Assembly: GCF_947497045.1 (NCBI RefSeq)
Contig: NZ_CANMEU010000017.1
Span: 1-49,567 of the forward strand
Source: an uncultured Tateyamaria sp.
GTDB taxonomy: Bacteria; Pseudomonadota; Alphaproteobacteria; Rhodobacterales; Rhodobacteraceae
Length of the DNA stretch: 49,567 nucleotides
Direction of reading: 5' to 3'
The notes beneath the pieces were generated by a model that did not search any database, was not told the DNA's origin, and worked only from the letters and a program-made list of their open reading frames with translations. Numbering within the stretch: the stretch's first letter is position 1; every line of letters begins with the position of its first letter. Positions 15,989 through 24,246 of the stretch are shown here, piece after piece. The position numbers and the translations under genes are program-made.

Positions 15989-16569
15989 GCGCCGACCAAG
16001 CGGGTCACCATCTGGCAATACTGGTCCTGCACATCGCCCAGACTCAGCCGCCCGTCAGGGCGAAACCATGTGGTGACCCCCGTCAGCATCGCGATCACCG
16101 CCAATGTCGCCACCTTGGTATCGCCGACATCGAACAGCCCCCCATCGACACCTGCGCGCAGGATGTCCTCCAGCACCGTCTCATATTGACGGCGCAAGGC
16201 TTCGATGGTGGCAAAGTTGTCCGGCTCCAGATTGCGCAACTCCATATAGGCGATGAACACCGCGTCCGGGCGGGCATGATGGAAGCTGATGTGAAACCGC
16301 ACAAAGCGATCAAGCTGAACGGGGGCCGATACCGCGGAATCCCGGCGCATGTCGGCGAGCAGTTCAACCATGTGGTTGCGCATCAGCTCGAACAACAGGG
16401 TCTGCTTGTCGGGGGTGTAGTTATAAAGCGCGCCCGCCTGCACGCCCACCTCGGCCGCGATCTGGCGCATGGACACAGCCGCAAACCCGTGGCGGGCAAA
16501 CAGGCGCAAGGCCGCTTCGCGCACACGCGGGCCAGTAATATCGGAATGGGATCCTGCTGTGCGCGCCAT
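15970..16569 (-). CDS. TetR-family transcriptional regulator
   Basis: This 199-residue protein has an N-terminal TetR helix-turn-helix (about residues 13-58: REAALRLFARHGFAAVSMRQIAAEVGVQAGALYNYTPDKQTLL) and a helical ligand-binding domain, in which HARPDAVFIAYMELRNLEP recalls regulators of acyl-CoA metabolism. ATG 16569 is preferred to an upstream TTG. It stands alone and is divergent from the small lipoprotein gene, so its target is not obvious. The region before the start contains AT-rich sequence (TTAACTGAACAGGCGTTTAAAT on the plus strand overlaps it) but no operator I would name. Its 3' end overlaps a dispersed hairpin repeat. Confidence 0.85.
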   Translation of the reverse strand: MARTAGSHSDITGPRVREAALRLFARHGFAAVSMRQIAAEVGVQAGALYNYTPDKQTLLFELMRNHMVELLADMRRDSAVSAPVQLDRFVRFHISFHHARPDAVFIAYMELRNLEPDNFATIEALRRQYETVLEDILRAGVDGGLFDVGDTKVATLAVIAMLTGVTTWFRPDGRLSLGDVQDQYCQMVTRLVGAPGGSV

Positions 16570-16701
16570 GGGCAAGATTTAACTGAACAGGCGTTTAAAT
16601 CCAAGCACCCTCATGGGCGAACAACCCCAAGCCACGCTTGCTTGCGCGCGCGCCATGGTGCATCACCACCGCAACCCATTCCCGAACCAGGACCCCGCCA
16701 G

Positions 16702-16986
16702 ATGCGCGCCACCTTCCTGATCCTTGCCTTGACCCTTGGCGCATGCGCCCAGTTTCCCGAACTTGATGGCGTGATCTCGCCGGATGTGGAAAACGCGAAT
16801 TTCCCCACCCTGATCCCGTTCGAGACATTCGAGGCCCAGGCCGCACCCGTCGTCACGAATCCTATCGACACCACCAAAACGCTTGAGGCGCGGGTCGCGT
16901 CCTTGCGCGCGCGGGCACAGTCCTTGCAAAGTCGACCTATCGTTGACGCCGCAACCCGGCGGCGCATCGAGGACCGGCTCGGCTGA
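16702..16986 (+). CDS. Small putative lipoprotein, unknown function
   Basis: This 94-residue protein begins with a lipoprotein signal peptide: MRATFLILALTLGAC, where the lipobox LGAC places the lipidated Cys at residue 15. The mature part is a Pro-rich linker followed by a helix rich in Arg and Ala (TLEARVASLRARAQSLQSR), which may be a short coiled coil. No family is recognised. It lies about 100 bp before hom, on the same strand, and may be read through into that gene. Export and lipidation are well supported; function is unknown. Confidence 0.72.
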   Translation: MRATFLILALTLGACAQFPELDGVISPDVENANFPTLIPFETFEAQAAPVVTNPIDTTKTLEARVASLRARAQSLQSRPIVDAATRRRIEDRLG

Positions 16987-17087
16987 TCCGGCGCGCGGGC
17001 ACCCAAGGGGCAATTGCACCGCCCGGCGGAACCCGCTACATCGCCAGAAATGCCGCGCATCGCGCTCTGCTGCAAAAGGATTCCGCC

Positions 17088-18374
17088 ATGAACACTCCTC
17101 TGCGCCTTGGTATTGCGGGTCTGGGCACCGTCGGGGTCGGCGTGGTCAAGATCGTACGCCAACACGCCGCCCTCCTGGGCGCGCGCACCGGACGCGAGAT
17201 CATTATTTCAGCCGTCAGCGCGCGCAGCCGCGACAAGGATCGGGGCGTAAACCTGTCGGGATATGCCTGGGAAGATGACCCCGTGGCACTCGCCACCCGC
17301 GACGATGTGGACGTCTATATCGAGCTGATGGGTGGTACTGACGGCCCTGCCAAAGCCTCGGTCGAGGCCGCGATTGCGGCGGGCAAGGATGTGGTCACCG
17401 CCAACAAGGCCATGCTCGCGATCCATGGTCAGGCGCTTGCCGAAGCGGCCGAAGCCGCCGAGGTCTCATTGCGCTATGAAGCGGCGGTGGCCGGCGGCAT
17501 TCCTGTGATCAAGGCCCTGACCGAAGGGCTGGCGGGCAACCAGGTTACCCGGATCGTGGGTGTGATGAACGGGTCGTGCAACTACATCCTGACGCGGATG
17601 GAAAGCGCCGGGTTGCCCTATGCGGACGTGTTCGCCGAAGCCGATGGGCTTGGCTATCTTGAGGCGGACCCGCAGCTGGATGTGGGCGGGATTGATGCGG
17701 CGCACAAGCTGGCGATCCTGTCGGCCATCGCCTTTGGCACCCGCGTCGATTTCGACGGGATCGAGCTTGAGGGGATCGAGCGGGTCAGCATCGACGATAT
17801 CCGGCAAGCTGACGACATGGGCTACAAGATCAAGCTGCTTGGGGTGGCACAGAAGACCGGGCGGGGGCTGGAACAGCGGATGATGCCCTGCCTTGTGCCT
17901 GCGACCTCACCCATGGGCCAATTACAGGGCGGCACCAACATGGTCGCCATCGAAGGGGACGCGGTGGAACAGGTGGTTCTGCGGGGTCCCGGTGCAGGCG
18001 AAGGACCCACAGCTTCGGCTGTGATGGGCGATGTGTGTGACATTGCACGCGGTTTGCGCCTGCCCGTCTTCGGCCAACCCGCCACAGGGCTTGAGGCAGC
18101 GACGCGCACCACATCCCTGTTGCCCGCGCCCTATTATCTGCGCACCAGCCTCGTGGACAAACCCGGCGCACTGGCCAAGATCGCCACCGTCCTGGGCGAA
18201 GCGGGGGTCAGCATCGACCGCATGCGCCAATACGGTCACGACGACACGACAGCGCCCGTGTTGATCGTGACGCATAAATGTACCCGCGCAGCCCTTGATA
18301 CGGCCCTTGCGGCGATGGACGGCACGGGCGTGCTCGCCTCCGAACCGGTTGTGTTGCGCATCGAATCCGTCTGA
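17088..18374 (+). CDS. hom: Homoserine dehydrogenase
   Basis: This 428-residue enzyme reduces aspartate semialdehyde to homoserine, the branch point to threonine and methionine. The Rossmann motif is GIAGLGTVGVGVVK at residues 6-19. The catalytic core contains ANKAMLAIHG and the segment AAVAGGIPVIKALTEGLAGN. A C-terminal ACT domain begins near residue 350 (YYLRTSLVDKPGALAKIATVLGEAGVSIDRM), the usual site for threonine feedback inhibition. Length is typical for the monofunctional enzyme. It is followed 34 bp later by glpX, and the order hom-glpX-recJ is, as I recall, shared among Rhodobacteraceae. Confidence 0.95.
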   Translation: MNTPLRLGIAGLGTVGVGVVKIVRQHAALLGARTGREIIISAVSARSRDKDRGVNLSGYAWEDDPVALATRDDVDVYIELMGGTDGPAKASVEAAIAAGKDVVTANKAMLAIHGQALAEAAEAAEVSLRYEAAVAGGIPVIKALTEGLAGNQVTRIVGVMNGSCNYILTRMESAGLPYADVFAEADGLGYLEADPQLDVGGIDAAHKLAILSAIAFGTRVDFDGIELEGIERVSIDDIRQADDMGYKIKLLGVAQKTGRGLEQRMMPCLVPATSPMGQLQGGTNMVAIEGDAVEQVVLRGPGAGEGPTASAVMGDVCDIARGLRLPVFGQPATGLEAATRTTSLLPAPYYLRTSLVDKPGALAKIATVLGEAGVSIDRMRQYGHDDTTAPVLIVTHKCTRAALDTALAAMDGTGVLASEPVVLRIESV

Positions 18375-18408
18375 ACATGTCTGATATTTTCACGAAAAGG
18401 ATTTTACC

Positions 18409-19377
18409 ATGACCGCCACTGCACAATTTCAGGACCGCCTGCTGTCACTGGGCCTTGCCCGTGTGTCCGAAGCCGCCGCCCTCGCCTCGGCCCGTCTTGT
18501 CGGGCATGGTGACGAAAAGGCCGCTGATCAGGCAGCTGTCAATGCGATGCGCGAGCAGCTGAACCTGCTGGATATCGCGGGCGTCGTGGTGATCGGCGAA
18601 GGCGAACGGGACGAGGCCCCCATGCTTTATATTGGCGAAGAGGTCGGCACCGGAAACGGCCCCGGGGTGGACATCGCGCTCGACCCGCTTGAGGGGACAA
18701 CGCTGACCGCCAAGGACATGCCCAACGCGCTGACGGTCATTGCGATGGGGCCGCGCGGCTCGATGTTGCATGCCCCGGATGTGTATATGGACAAATTGGC
18801 GATTGGGCCGGGCTTTGCCACCGACACTGTCACGCTTGAGATGGATCACGCCACGCGGGTTCATGCGCTGGCGAAAGCGAAAAACTGCACAGCCTCCGAC
18901 ATTACGGTCTGTATTCTGGAACGCCCCCGCCATGCGGCGATGATCGCCGCCGTGCGTGGCACGGGCGCGTCAATCCGGCTGATCACGGATGGCGATGTGG
19001 CGGGGGTCATGCACTGCGCCGATCCCTCGACGGGAATCGACATGTATATGGGCGAAGGTGGCGCACCCGAAGGGGTGCTGGCGGCCGCCGCACTGAAGTG
19101 CATGGGCGGCCAGATCTACGGCAAGTTACTGTTCCGCAATGATGATGAGCGGGGCCGTGCGGCCAAGGCCGGGATCACCGATCTGGACCGGATCTATGCG
19201 CGTGACGAGATGGTAACGCAGGATGTGATCTTTGCCGCGACGGGTGTGACGTCGGGGTCGTTGCTGGCTGCCGTGCAGCGCGAACCGGGCTGGCTGACCT
19301 GCGAGACCTTGTTGATGCGCTCCAAGACCGGATCGGTGCGCCGCATGAGCTACCGCACCCCGACCCACACGGTGTGA
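18409..19377 (+). CDS. glpX: Class II fructose-1,6-bisphosphatase GlpX
   Basis: This 322-residue enzyme hydrolyses fructose 1,6-bisphosphate to fructose 6-phosphate in gluconeogenesis and, in phototrophs, the pentose cycle. The lithium-sensitive phosphatase metal site is visible as the Glu cluster GVVVIGEGERDEAPML (about residues 58-73) and DIALDPLEGTTL (about residues 88-99). Downstream, GDVAGVMHCA and GEGGAPEGVLAAAALKCMGG are typical of GlpX. No Calvin-cycle neighbour is seen, so a housekeeping role is most likely. A hairpin follows directly after the stop codon. Confidence 0.95.
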   Translation: MTATAQFQDRLLSLGLARVSEAAALASARLVGHGDEKAADQAAVNAMREQLNLLDIAGVVVIGEGERDEAPMLYIGEEVGTGNGPGVDIALDPLEGTTLTAKDMPNALTVIAMGPRGSMLHAPDVYMDKLAIGPGFATDTVTLEMDHATRVHALAKAKNCTASDITVCILERPRHAAMIAAVRGTGASIRLITDGDVAGVMHCADPSTGIDMYMGEGGAPEGVLAAAALKCMGGQIYGKLLFRNDDERGRAAKAGITDLDRIYARDEMVTQDVIFAATGVTSGSLLAAVQREPGWLTCETLLMRSKTGSVRRMSYRTPTHTV

Positions 19378-19383
19378 GCCTTG

Positions 19384-19403
19384 GGCGGACGACAACGTCC
19401 GCC
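19384..19403 (+). repeat. GGCGGACG hairpin after glpX
   Basis: Perfect 8-bp arms GGCGGACG and CGTCCGCC enclose the tetraloop ACAA, 6 bp after the glpX stop codon. A close variant occurs at 33788-33806 after another gene. It lacks a T-run, so it is a stabilising hairpin, a weak terminator or a REP-like element. Confidence 0.6.
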
Positions 19404-19439
19404 TTACGGGGATCCCGTCATCTGTGACACTGCTTGGTG

Positions 19440-19466
19440 CCTCCGGCGGAGGTATTCTTGGCGAAA
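19440..19466 (+). repeat. Short palindromic motif before recJ (REP-like)
   Basis: The palindrome CCTCCG-g-CGGAGG followed by tattcttggcgaaag resembles a short motif I remember as frequent between Rhodobacteraceae genes. Only one copy is seen here, so its repeat nature rests on memory, not on this window. Confidence 0.35.
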
Positions 19467-19479
19467 GGAAGGGGGGCAA

Positions 19480-21219
19480 ATGGCATTTTTGGATGTGGAG
19501 CAGTCCCTCACGGGGCGGCGATGGGTTGGCCCTGACGCTGACCTCAGCCGCGCGGCTGAGGCCTTGGCCCAGCAAAGCAGCCTGCCCCGCCCCGTTTGTC
19601 AGATCCTGGCCCGGATGGGTGTGGATGCTTCTGAGGCTGCGGCCTATCTGGCGCCGACTTTACGTGCATTGATGCCCGACCCGCGCAGTTTGCGGGACGT
19701 GGAACCTGCCGCCGCGCGTCTTTTGGCGGCTGTTCAGCAGCGCCAGCGCATTGCCGTCTTCGCCGATTATGACGTGGATGGGGGCAGTTCGGCGGCGTTG
19801 CTGATCACCTGGCTACATGCGCTTGGCCACAGTGCGACACTTTATGTCCCCGACCGGATAGACGAGGGGTATGGCCCCAACGAGGCCGCCATGGCAGACC
19901 TTGCCGCGCGACATGATCTGATCATCTGCGTAGATTGCGGAACCTTGTCGCACGCCCCGATTGACGCGGCCGTGGGGGCAGATGTGATTGTGCTGGACCA
20001 CCATTTGGGGGGCGAAACCCTGCCCCCGGCCCTGGCTGTCGTGAATCCGAACCGGCAGGATGAAGACGGGGCCCTGGCGCATCTTTGTGCGGCGGCGGTC
20101 GTGTTTCTGGTCTTGGTCGAGGCCGGGCGGCAGATGCGCGAGGCCGGCACGCAAGGGCCCGACCTGATGGCGATGCTAGATCTTGTCGGACTCGCGACCG
20201 TTGCGGATGTGGCCCCTCTGATCGGGGTGAACCGGGCCTTTGTGCGCCAAGGGCTGACCGTCATGGGACGGCGGGATCGGCCCGGTCTGGTGGCGCTGGC
20301 GGACATCGCAGGGATGGACACAGCCCCCACCCCCTATCATCTGGGCTATATGCTGGGGCCGCGGATCAATGCGGGTGGGCGGATTGGTCAGGCCGATCTG
20401 GGTGCACGTCTGCTCAGCACTCAGGACCCCCACGAAGCCGAAGCGCTGGCCAAACGGCTCAACGCTCTGAATGCGGATCGCCGCGAGATTGAGGCAACGG
20501 TGCGCGCCGAGGCCATCGCCCAAAGCGAGGCGCGCGGAACAGATGGCGCACTGGCCTGGGCTGCGGGTGCGGGATGGCACCCCGGTGTGGTGGGGATCGT
20601 GGCCGCACGGCTGAAAGAGGCAACAAACCGCCCCTCCATCGTGATCGGGATCGAGAACGGGATCGGCAAGGGGTCGGGGCGATCGGTGTCGGGCATTGAT
20701 CTGGGCGCACCGATCCAACGGCTGGCCGCCGAGGGGCTGCTGATCAAGGGCGGTGGGCACAAGATGGCTGCGGGGCTTACCGTGGCAGAAGACAAGATCG
20801 AGGCCGCAATGGCGCGGCTGAGCGAGTTACTGGCGCGTCAGGGGGCGGACACGCTTGGGCCCGCCGACCTGCGATTGGATGGGGCCTTGATGCCGGGGGC
20901 GGCGACCATCGAGTTGCTGGAACAGATCGACGCGGCAGGCCCGTTCGGGGCGGGGGCCCCTGCGCCGCGCTATGCGTTTTCCGGCATGCGCGTCCTGAAT
21001 GCGCGCCGGGTCGGGGAAACCCATCTGAAAGTGACCTTTGGCGAGACCGGGGGCGCGCGGTTGGATGGAATTGCGTTCGGGGCATTTGATAGCCCGCTTG
21101 GGCCTGCGCTGATGGGGCATGGGGGGGCGCCATTTCACCTTGCGGGACGGTTGGAGATCAACAGTTTCCGGGGCCGCCAATCCGTGCAGTTAAGGCTGGA
21201 AGACGCGAGCCCGGCCTAG
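19480..21219 (+). CDS. recJ: Single-stranded-DNA-specific exonuclease RecJ
   Basis: This 579-residue protein is a 5'-3' single-strand exonuclease of recombination and mismatch repair. It has the DHH superfamily motifs in order: ADYDVDGGSSAALL (about residues 92-105), DRIDEGYGPNE, IICVDCGT, VLDHHLGG (about residues 169-176) and the DHHA1 part GRSVSGIDLG...LLIKGGGHKMAAGL. An OB-fold C-terminal domain ends the protein. ATG 19480 is preceded by AAGGAAGGGG and gives the usual N-terminus; the frame upstream crosses the glpX hairpin. A terminator follows. Confidence 0.93.
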   Translation: MAFLDVEQSLTGRRWVGPDADLSRAAEALAQQSSLPRPVCQILARMGVDASEAAAYLAPTLRALMPDPRSLRDVEPAAARLLAAVQQRQRIAVFADYDVDGGSSAALLITWLHALGHSATLYVPDRIDEGYGPNEAAMADLAARHDLIICVDCGTLSHAPIDAAVGADVIVLDHHLGGETLPPALAVVNPNRQDEDGALAHLCAAAVVFLVLVEAGRQMREAGTQGPDLMAMLDLVGLATVADVAPLIGVNRAFVRQGLTVMGRRDRPGLVALADIAGMDTAPTPYHLGYMLGPRINAGGRIGQADLGARLLSTQDPHEAEALAKRLNALNADRREIEATVRAEAIAQSEARGTDGALAWAAGAGWHPGVVGIVAARLKEATNRPSIVIGIENGIGKGSGRSVSGIDLGAPIQRLAAEGLLIKGGGHKMAAGLTVAEDKIEAAMARLSELLARQGADTLGPADLRLDGALMPGAATIELLEQIDAAGPFGAGAPAPRYAFSGMRVLNARRVGETHLKVTFGETGGARLDGIAFGAFDSPLGPALMGHGGAPFHLAGRLEINSFRGRQSVQLRLEDASPA

Positions 21220-21227
21220 GCCGACAG

Positions 21228-21251
21228 AAGTTGGGAACTCCGCAACTTTTT
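21228..21251 (+). terminator. Probable intrinsic terminator of recJ
   Basis: Arms AAGTTG (21228-21233) and CAACTT (21243-21248) with a 9-nt loop are followed by TTT, about 10 bp after the recJ stop codon. Confidence 0.55.
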
Positions 21252-21299
21252 GGGTTGCGCCCCATGCCACAAACGCCTATTCCACCGCTCACAGTTTGT

Positions 21300-21374
21300 G
21301 TCCCGTTCGTCTATCGGTTAGGACGCCAGGTTTTCAACCTGGAAAGAGGGGTTCGATTCCCCTACGGGATGCCA
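21300..21374 (+). tRNA. tRNA-Glu (anticodon TTC), CCA encoded
   Basis: A full cloverleaf is present. The acceptor arms are GTCCCGT and ACGGGAT with discriminator G and encoded CCA. The anticodon stem is CCAGG/CCTGG with loop TTTTCAA (anticodon TTC), and the T arm is AGGGG-TTCGATT-CCCCT. It stands alone between recJ and the puc operon. Confidence 0.95.
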
Positions 21375-21448
21375 ATTGCATCTTTCCACACAGCTGAAGA
21401 CGACCAACGGTTCGAATGCGGCACGCATAGACCCTTGATAGGGCACGT

Positions 21449-21481
21449 GAAAAAGCGGCGCACCTCAATGGATACGCCGCT
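21449..21481 (-). terminator. Intrinsic terminator of the puc operon
   Basis: On the minus strand, AGCGGCG (complement of 21475-21481) and CGCCGCT (complement of 21454-21460) form a 7-bp stem followed by TTTTTCAC. It lies about 20 bp after the last gene of the puc operon, which supports that gene being part of the transcript. Confidence 0.8.
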
Positions 21482-21499
21482 GCAAAATACGGACCGCGA

Positions 21500-22183
21500 T
21501 CAGCTGACGGCAGGCCAGCCCAAGGCGCGCGACAGTGGCAGGTCACCGCCCTTGATCACCGAATTCGAGCGTGGCTTGGTCGATAAAAGCGCCATTGGCC
21601 AGAACGCCTTGGACATATACCGCCCGCCGCTGATGACGGAATTCTTGCGCTGTTTTGTCGACAAAAGAGGCATTGGCCAGAACACGCGGGACTTGAACCC
21701 ACCGCCACGAATGGCCGATGTGCGCGTGCGGCGTTTGCTGAGCATGCGCCACCCCAGACCCCGCGTGACAGGTCCGCCGGAATAGCCCGTACGGTCAAAC
21801 CGCACCGTCAGGAACAGCGGGTGTTCCTTCAACACGCTTGAGGCAGCCTCCGGGCCATCCACACGGTAGTAGTCCTCGACCACATCGCCGACATCGATGG
21901 TGTCCATCTTGGACAGCAGGTCGCGCACGACCGTGGCCGCCGTCAGCGGTTTGTAGGTGGCCCGCACGACAAGCACGGCCTGTCCCTTTTTCAGCGCCGA
22001 GGCATATGCACTCATCGTGCTGTCATCCACTTCGGCCTGCGCCATTTTGGCGTGGGTGGCCTCCGAATCAGCGCCTGCAATCACTTTGACATCGCGGCTT
22101 GGAACGCCGCGGAACACGATCCGTTCCGCCGCATAACGGGCTGCGGCCGCGTCCTCGAACACACGTGAGATAATATTGGTCAT
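21500..22183 (-). CDS. Fourth puc-operon gene: stress-protein-like domain plus W/P/M-rich repeats
   Basis: This 227-residue protein's function is not recognised. Residues 1 to about 110 look like a small alpha/beta domain of the YflT/GSP17M general-stress type (ISRVFEDAAAARYAAERI; GQAVLVVRATYKPLTAATVV). Residues about 130-227 consist of repeats of some 25 residues with the pattern [ST]-x-I-x-G-G-x3-[ST]-[RK]-x2-F-W-P-M-x-L-L-S-T-K. Two are clear (about 152-178 and 179-204), and degenerate ones lie before and after. Its ATG overlaps the pucC stop (ATGA), and an operon terminator follows. Production with the antenna genes is therefore likely; a role in LH2 assembly or stability is inference. 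No signal peptide is evident. Confidence 0.75.
   Translation of the reverse strand: MTNIISRVFEDAAAARYAAERIVFRGVPSRDVKVIAGADSEATHAKMAQAEVDDSTMSAYASALKKGQAVLVVRATYKPLTAATVVRDLLSKMDTIDVGDVVEDYYRVDGPEAASSVLKEHPLFLTVRFDRTGYSGGPVTRGLGWRMLSKRRTRTSAIRGGGFKSRVFWPMPLLSTKQRKNSVISGGRYMSKAFWPMALLSTKPRSNSVIKGGDLPLSRALGWPAVS
21503..21730 (-). repeat. In-frame tandem repeats in the fourth puc gene
   Basis: The coding DNA carries two well-conserved units of about 78 bp (21572-21649 and 21650-21730) and a partial third (21503-21571). Each contains gcattggccagaac on the plus strand or a close variant (21590-21605 and 21670-21685). Conservation at DNA level suggests fairly recent duplication or ongoing conversion. 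Confidence 0.7.
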
Positions 22184-23637
22184 GGAACCTCCACCGGGGT
22201 TGAATTCTGGGTTGTCGGTTCAGCAGGGGCGCACATTTCCAGCCGATCGTCGGGTTTTACGGGGCGTTTCAAGGCAGGCAGCAAGATCAGAATGGCCAGC
22301 ACCAGAAACACGATTTCTACCATGAACACTAAAGTGTAGGGCGTTTGCGCGGCGCGTCCAACATCGCCGTGCCAGCCCACAATCAGATCACGCACGATCC
22401 CGGCCAGCGCAATGCCGATGCCCGCCGCCGTCGCCTGCACAGCGCCCCAAGCGCCAAGTGCAAGCCCGATGCGGTCCTTGGGCGCGTTGCGGATGGTCGC
22501 GGTCAAGGTGGCATGGCCAAACAGGCCCGCACCAATTCCGGTGGTCAGCGTGCCCACCATGAACAAGGGGATGCCAAAGCCTTGCGCGGACAGAATGATC
22601 GCCAGGAATCCAGGGATACCGACGGCCGCGCCGATCATGGAGAACCGGGTGGGCGATCCGCCCTGCCCCAGATTGCGTGCGGCCAACACGAAACCGCAAA
22701 GCGTTCCGGCCGCCAAGAGCGCGGTCAGCTTGGTTGTCCCCGCCACCGAGAGGCCCAAGACCTGCCCGCCATAAGGTTCCAGCAGCACATCCGCCATGCC
22801 AAAGCCAAACGTGCCAAGGGCGATCACACCAAGCAAGCGAGTCATGCCGTTGGCTTTGACAAGGCTGGAAAGCGCATGCGTAAATTCAACAGGTTGCGCT
22901 GCTTTCATGGCGGCAGCACGGGGGCGGTTGCGGGCCTCCTGCTTCCACATGGCGCACATATTCAGCACGACGGTCACGACGGCAGCCCCCTGTATGACCT
23001 GGATCAGCCGGCCCGGTGTGTAGGCTTCAAGCAATGCGCCAAAAACCAATGCGCTTGCGACCATGCCAAGCAGCAACATCACATACATCAGGCCAACGAC
23101 TTTGGGGTGATCCTCTTGCGGGACCAGATCGGTGGCAAGGGCCAGGCCGATGGTCTGCACCATGTGCACCCCGGCCCCCACAAGCAGAAACGACAATGCC
23201 GCCGAGCCGTGGCCGATCCAGCGCGGCGCATCGACGGCCTCGCCATATCCAGACAATACAAGCAGCGCGAAAGGCATGATCGCAAAGCCGCCAAATTGCA
23301 GCAATGTGCCCTTCCAGATGTAGGGCACGCGGCGCAGGCCAAGGGCCGACACATGGGTGTCCGATTTGAACCCGATCAACGTGCGTAGCGGTGCAAATAT
23401 CAAAGGCAGCGCCAGCATCAACGCCACAAGCGTCGCGGGCACCGACAATTCAACGATCATCACACGGTTCAGCGTGCCGACAAGCAACACCAATGCCATC
23501 CCGACGGTGACCTGAAACAAAGACAGACGCAAAAGACGCGACAGCGGGACCTCGTCACTCGCCACATCCGCAAACGGCAGGTATCTGGGGCCTACAGCCG
23601 CCAATTTCCGCGTTGCATATGTACGATAGTCGAACAT
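22180..23637 (-). CDS. pucC: PucC-type light-harvesting assembly protein (BCD-family MFS)
   Basis: This 485-residue protein has about 12 membrane helices and belongs to the BCD/PucC branch of the major facilitator superfamily. It is required for LH2 formation and is thought to deliver bacteriochlorophyll or aid insertion. Typical marks are LSRLLRLSLFQVTVGMALVLLVGTLNRVMIVEL near the N-terminus, PLRTLIGFKSDTHVSALGLRRVPYIWKGTLLQFGG (about residues 85-120) and FGHATLTATIRNAPKDRIGLALGAWGAVQATAAG later. It lies downstream of pucBA, separated by about 90 bp with hairpins, and overlaps the next gene by 4 bp. The position within a puc operon separates it from LhaA and Bch2-type relatives. Confidence 0.92.
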   Translation of the reverse strand: MFDYRTYATRKLAAVGPRYLPFADVASDEVPLSRLLRLSLFQVTVGMALVLLVGTLNRVMIVELSVPATLVALMLALPLIFAPLRTLIGFKSDTHVSALGLRRVPYIWKGTLLQFGGFAIMPFALLVLSGYGEAVDAPRWIGHGSAALSFLLVGAGVHMVQTIGLALATDLVPQEDHPKVVGLMYVMLLLGMVASALVFGALLEAYTPGRLIQVIQGAAVVTVVLNMCAMWKQEARNRPRAAAMKAAQPVEFTHALSSLVKANGMTRLLGVIALGTFGFGMADVLLEPYGGQVLGLSVAGTTKLTALLAAGTLCGFVLAARNLGQGGSPTRFSMIGAAVGIPGFLAIILSAQGFGIPLFMVGTLTTGIGAGLFGHATLTATIRNAPKDRIGLALGAWGAVQATAAGIGIALAGIVRDLIVGWHGDVGRAAQTPYTLVFMVEIVFLVLAILILLPALKRPVKPDDRLEMCAPAEPTTQNSTPVEVP

Positions 23638-23682
23638 GCGTGGTCCGCCATATTCCGACGTGCCGCGCGTCGCGCGCCCGCC

Positions 23683-23722
23683 CCTGGACGTGTCCAGCCC
23701 GCCCTGTCCTACAGCGCGGGCT
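23683..23722 (-). promoter_or_regulatory. Intercistronic hairpins between pucA and pucC
   Basis: Two adjacent inverted repeats lie in the gap: AGCCCGC/GCGGGCT (23696-23702 with 23716-23722) and the 14-bp palindrome CTGGAC-gt-GTCCAG (23683-23696). They share one base, so they form as neighbours or alternatives. No T-run follows. Hairpins here are known in puc/puf operons to protect the upstream antenna mRNA and lower expression of the distal gene. Confidence 0.6.
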
Positions 23723-23730
23723 GACGTGTT

Positions 23731-24078
23731 TTATTGCGAGATCAGCGGCGTCGCATTTGAGGCGGCATGCAACTCAGACGGTTGCAGGATCGCTTTGACA
23801 GGCGTGCCATCGGACATGATGATCGTCACTTCACGTGACCCATCTGCGCCGGGCACCACATAGGTCGCCTTGGCCACATCCGCGTCCATGCTTGGCAGCA
23901 GGCCCGCAGACACCGCATCACCCGAGCCCAGTTCGTTGCCCGACAAAAAGTCAGACACCCAGGATGTGTTGCTCAGCACTGCGACGTGGACCGCAAAGGA
24001 TCCGACCGCGACCGCGCTCAGAAACAGCGGCACACCAACTGTTGGTTTTACGACCAACCACATTTTTGCATTGTTCAT
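23731..24078 (-). CDS. pucA: LH2 antenna alpha subunit with long C-terminal extension
   Basis: This 115-residue protein has a normal LH2 alpha N-terminus and helix: WLVVKPTVGVPLFLSA at residues 7-22, with His31 as bacteriochlorophyll ligand in FAVHVAVL. At the positions equal to 44 and 45 of Rhodoblastus acidophilus LH2 it has Phe44 and Leu45, the pair found in blue-shifted B800-820 (LH3) antennas, instead of Tyr/Trp or Tyr/Tyr. After residue 46 an extension of about 70 residues (Gly/Asp/Ser-rich, then a beta-like ATYVVPGADGSREVTIIM) would lie in the periplasm. Most LH2 alpha chains stop near residue 55; a long tail is known in R. sphaeroides Puc2A. GGAG lies 8 nt before the ATG. Confidence 0.92.
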   Translation of the reverse strand: MNNAKMWLVVKPTVGVPLFLSAVAVGSFAVHVAVLSNTSWVSDFLSGNELGSGDAVSAGLLPSMDADVAKATYVVPGADGSREVTIIMSDGTPVKAILQPSELHAASNATPLISQ

Positions 24079-24090
24079 GTGAGGACTCCC

Positions 24091-24246
24091 TTATCCCAAC
24101 CACGGGGTCGACACAGCGACCAAAATGTGGGCCAAAAGGGCAATTGCGCCAAAGACGCGGGTCCCATCGATGAGGTAGCTGTGTACTTCCTCAGCCTCTT
24201 CAAGCGTGAGCCCTGTTGGCCACACTTTGTCGTCACTATCCGCCAC
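24091..24246 (-). CDS. pucB: LH2 antenna beta subunit
   Basis: This 51-residue antenna polypeptide reads [20 protein letters not shown] onwards. His22 lies in the B800 region, Arg30 is at the B800-contacting position, and the helix contains ALLAH, whose His40 is the B850-type bacteriochlorophyll ligand, before the terminal PWLG. GTG 24246 is taken as the start because GGAGGA lies 6 nt upstream. The in-frame ATG at 24252 directly abuts that Shine-Dalgarno and would leave no spacing. It is the first gene of the operon, and pucA follows after 12 bp. PpsR-type operators lie about 95 bp upstream. Confidence 0.93.
   Translation of the reverse strand: MADSDDKVWPTGLTLEEAEEVHSYLIDGTRVFGAIALLAHILVAVSTPWLG

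Noticed and set aside
23731..24246. Antenna genes as pufBA (LH1)
   Set aside because: The beta chain ends in PWLG and the alpha chain has the LH2-type WLVVKPTVGVPLFLSA start. The next gene is pucC, and no reaction-centre genes follow.
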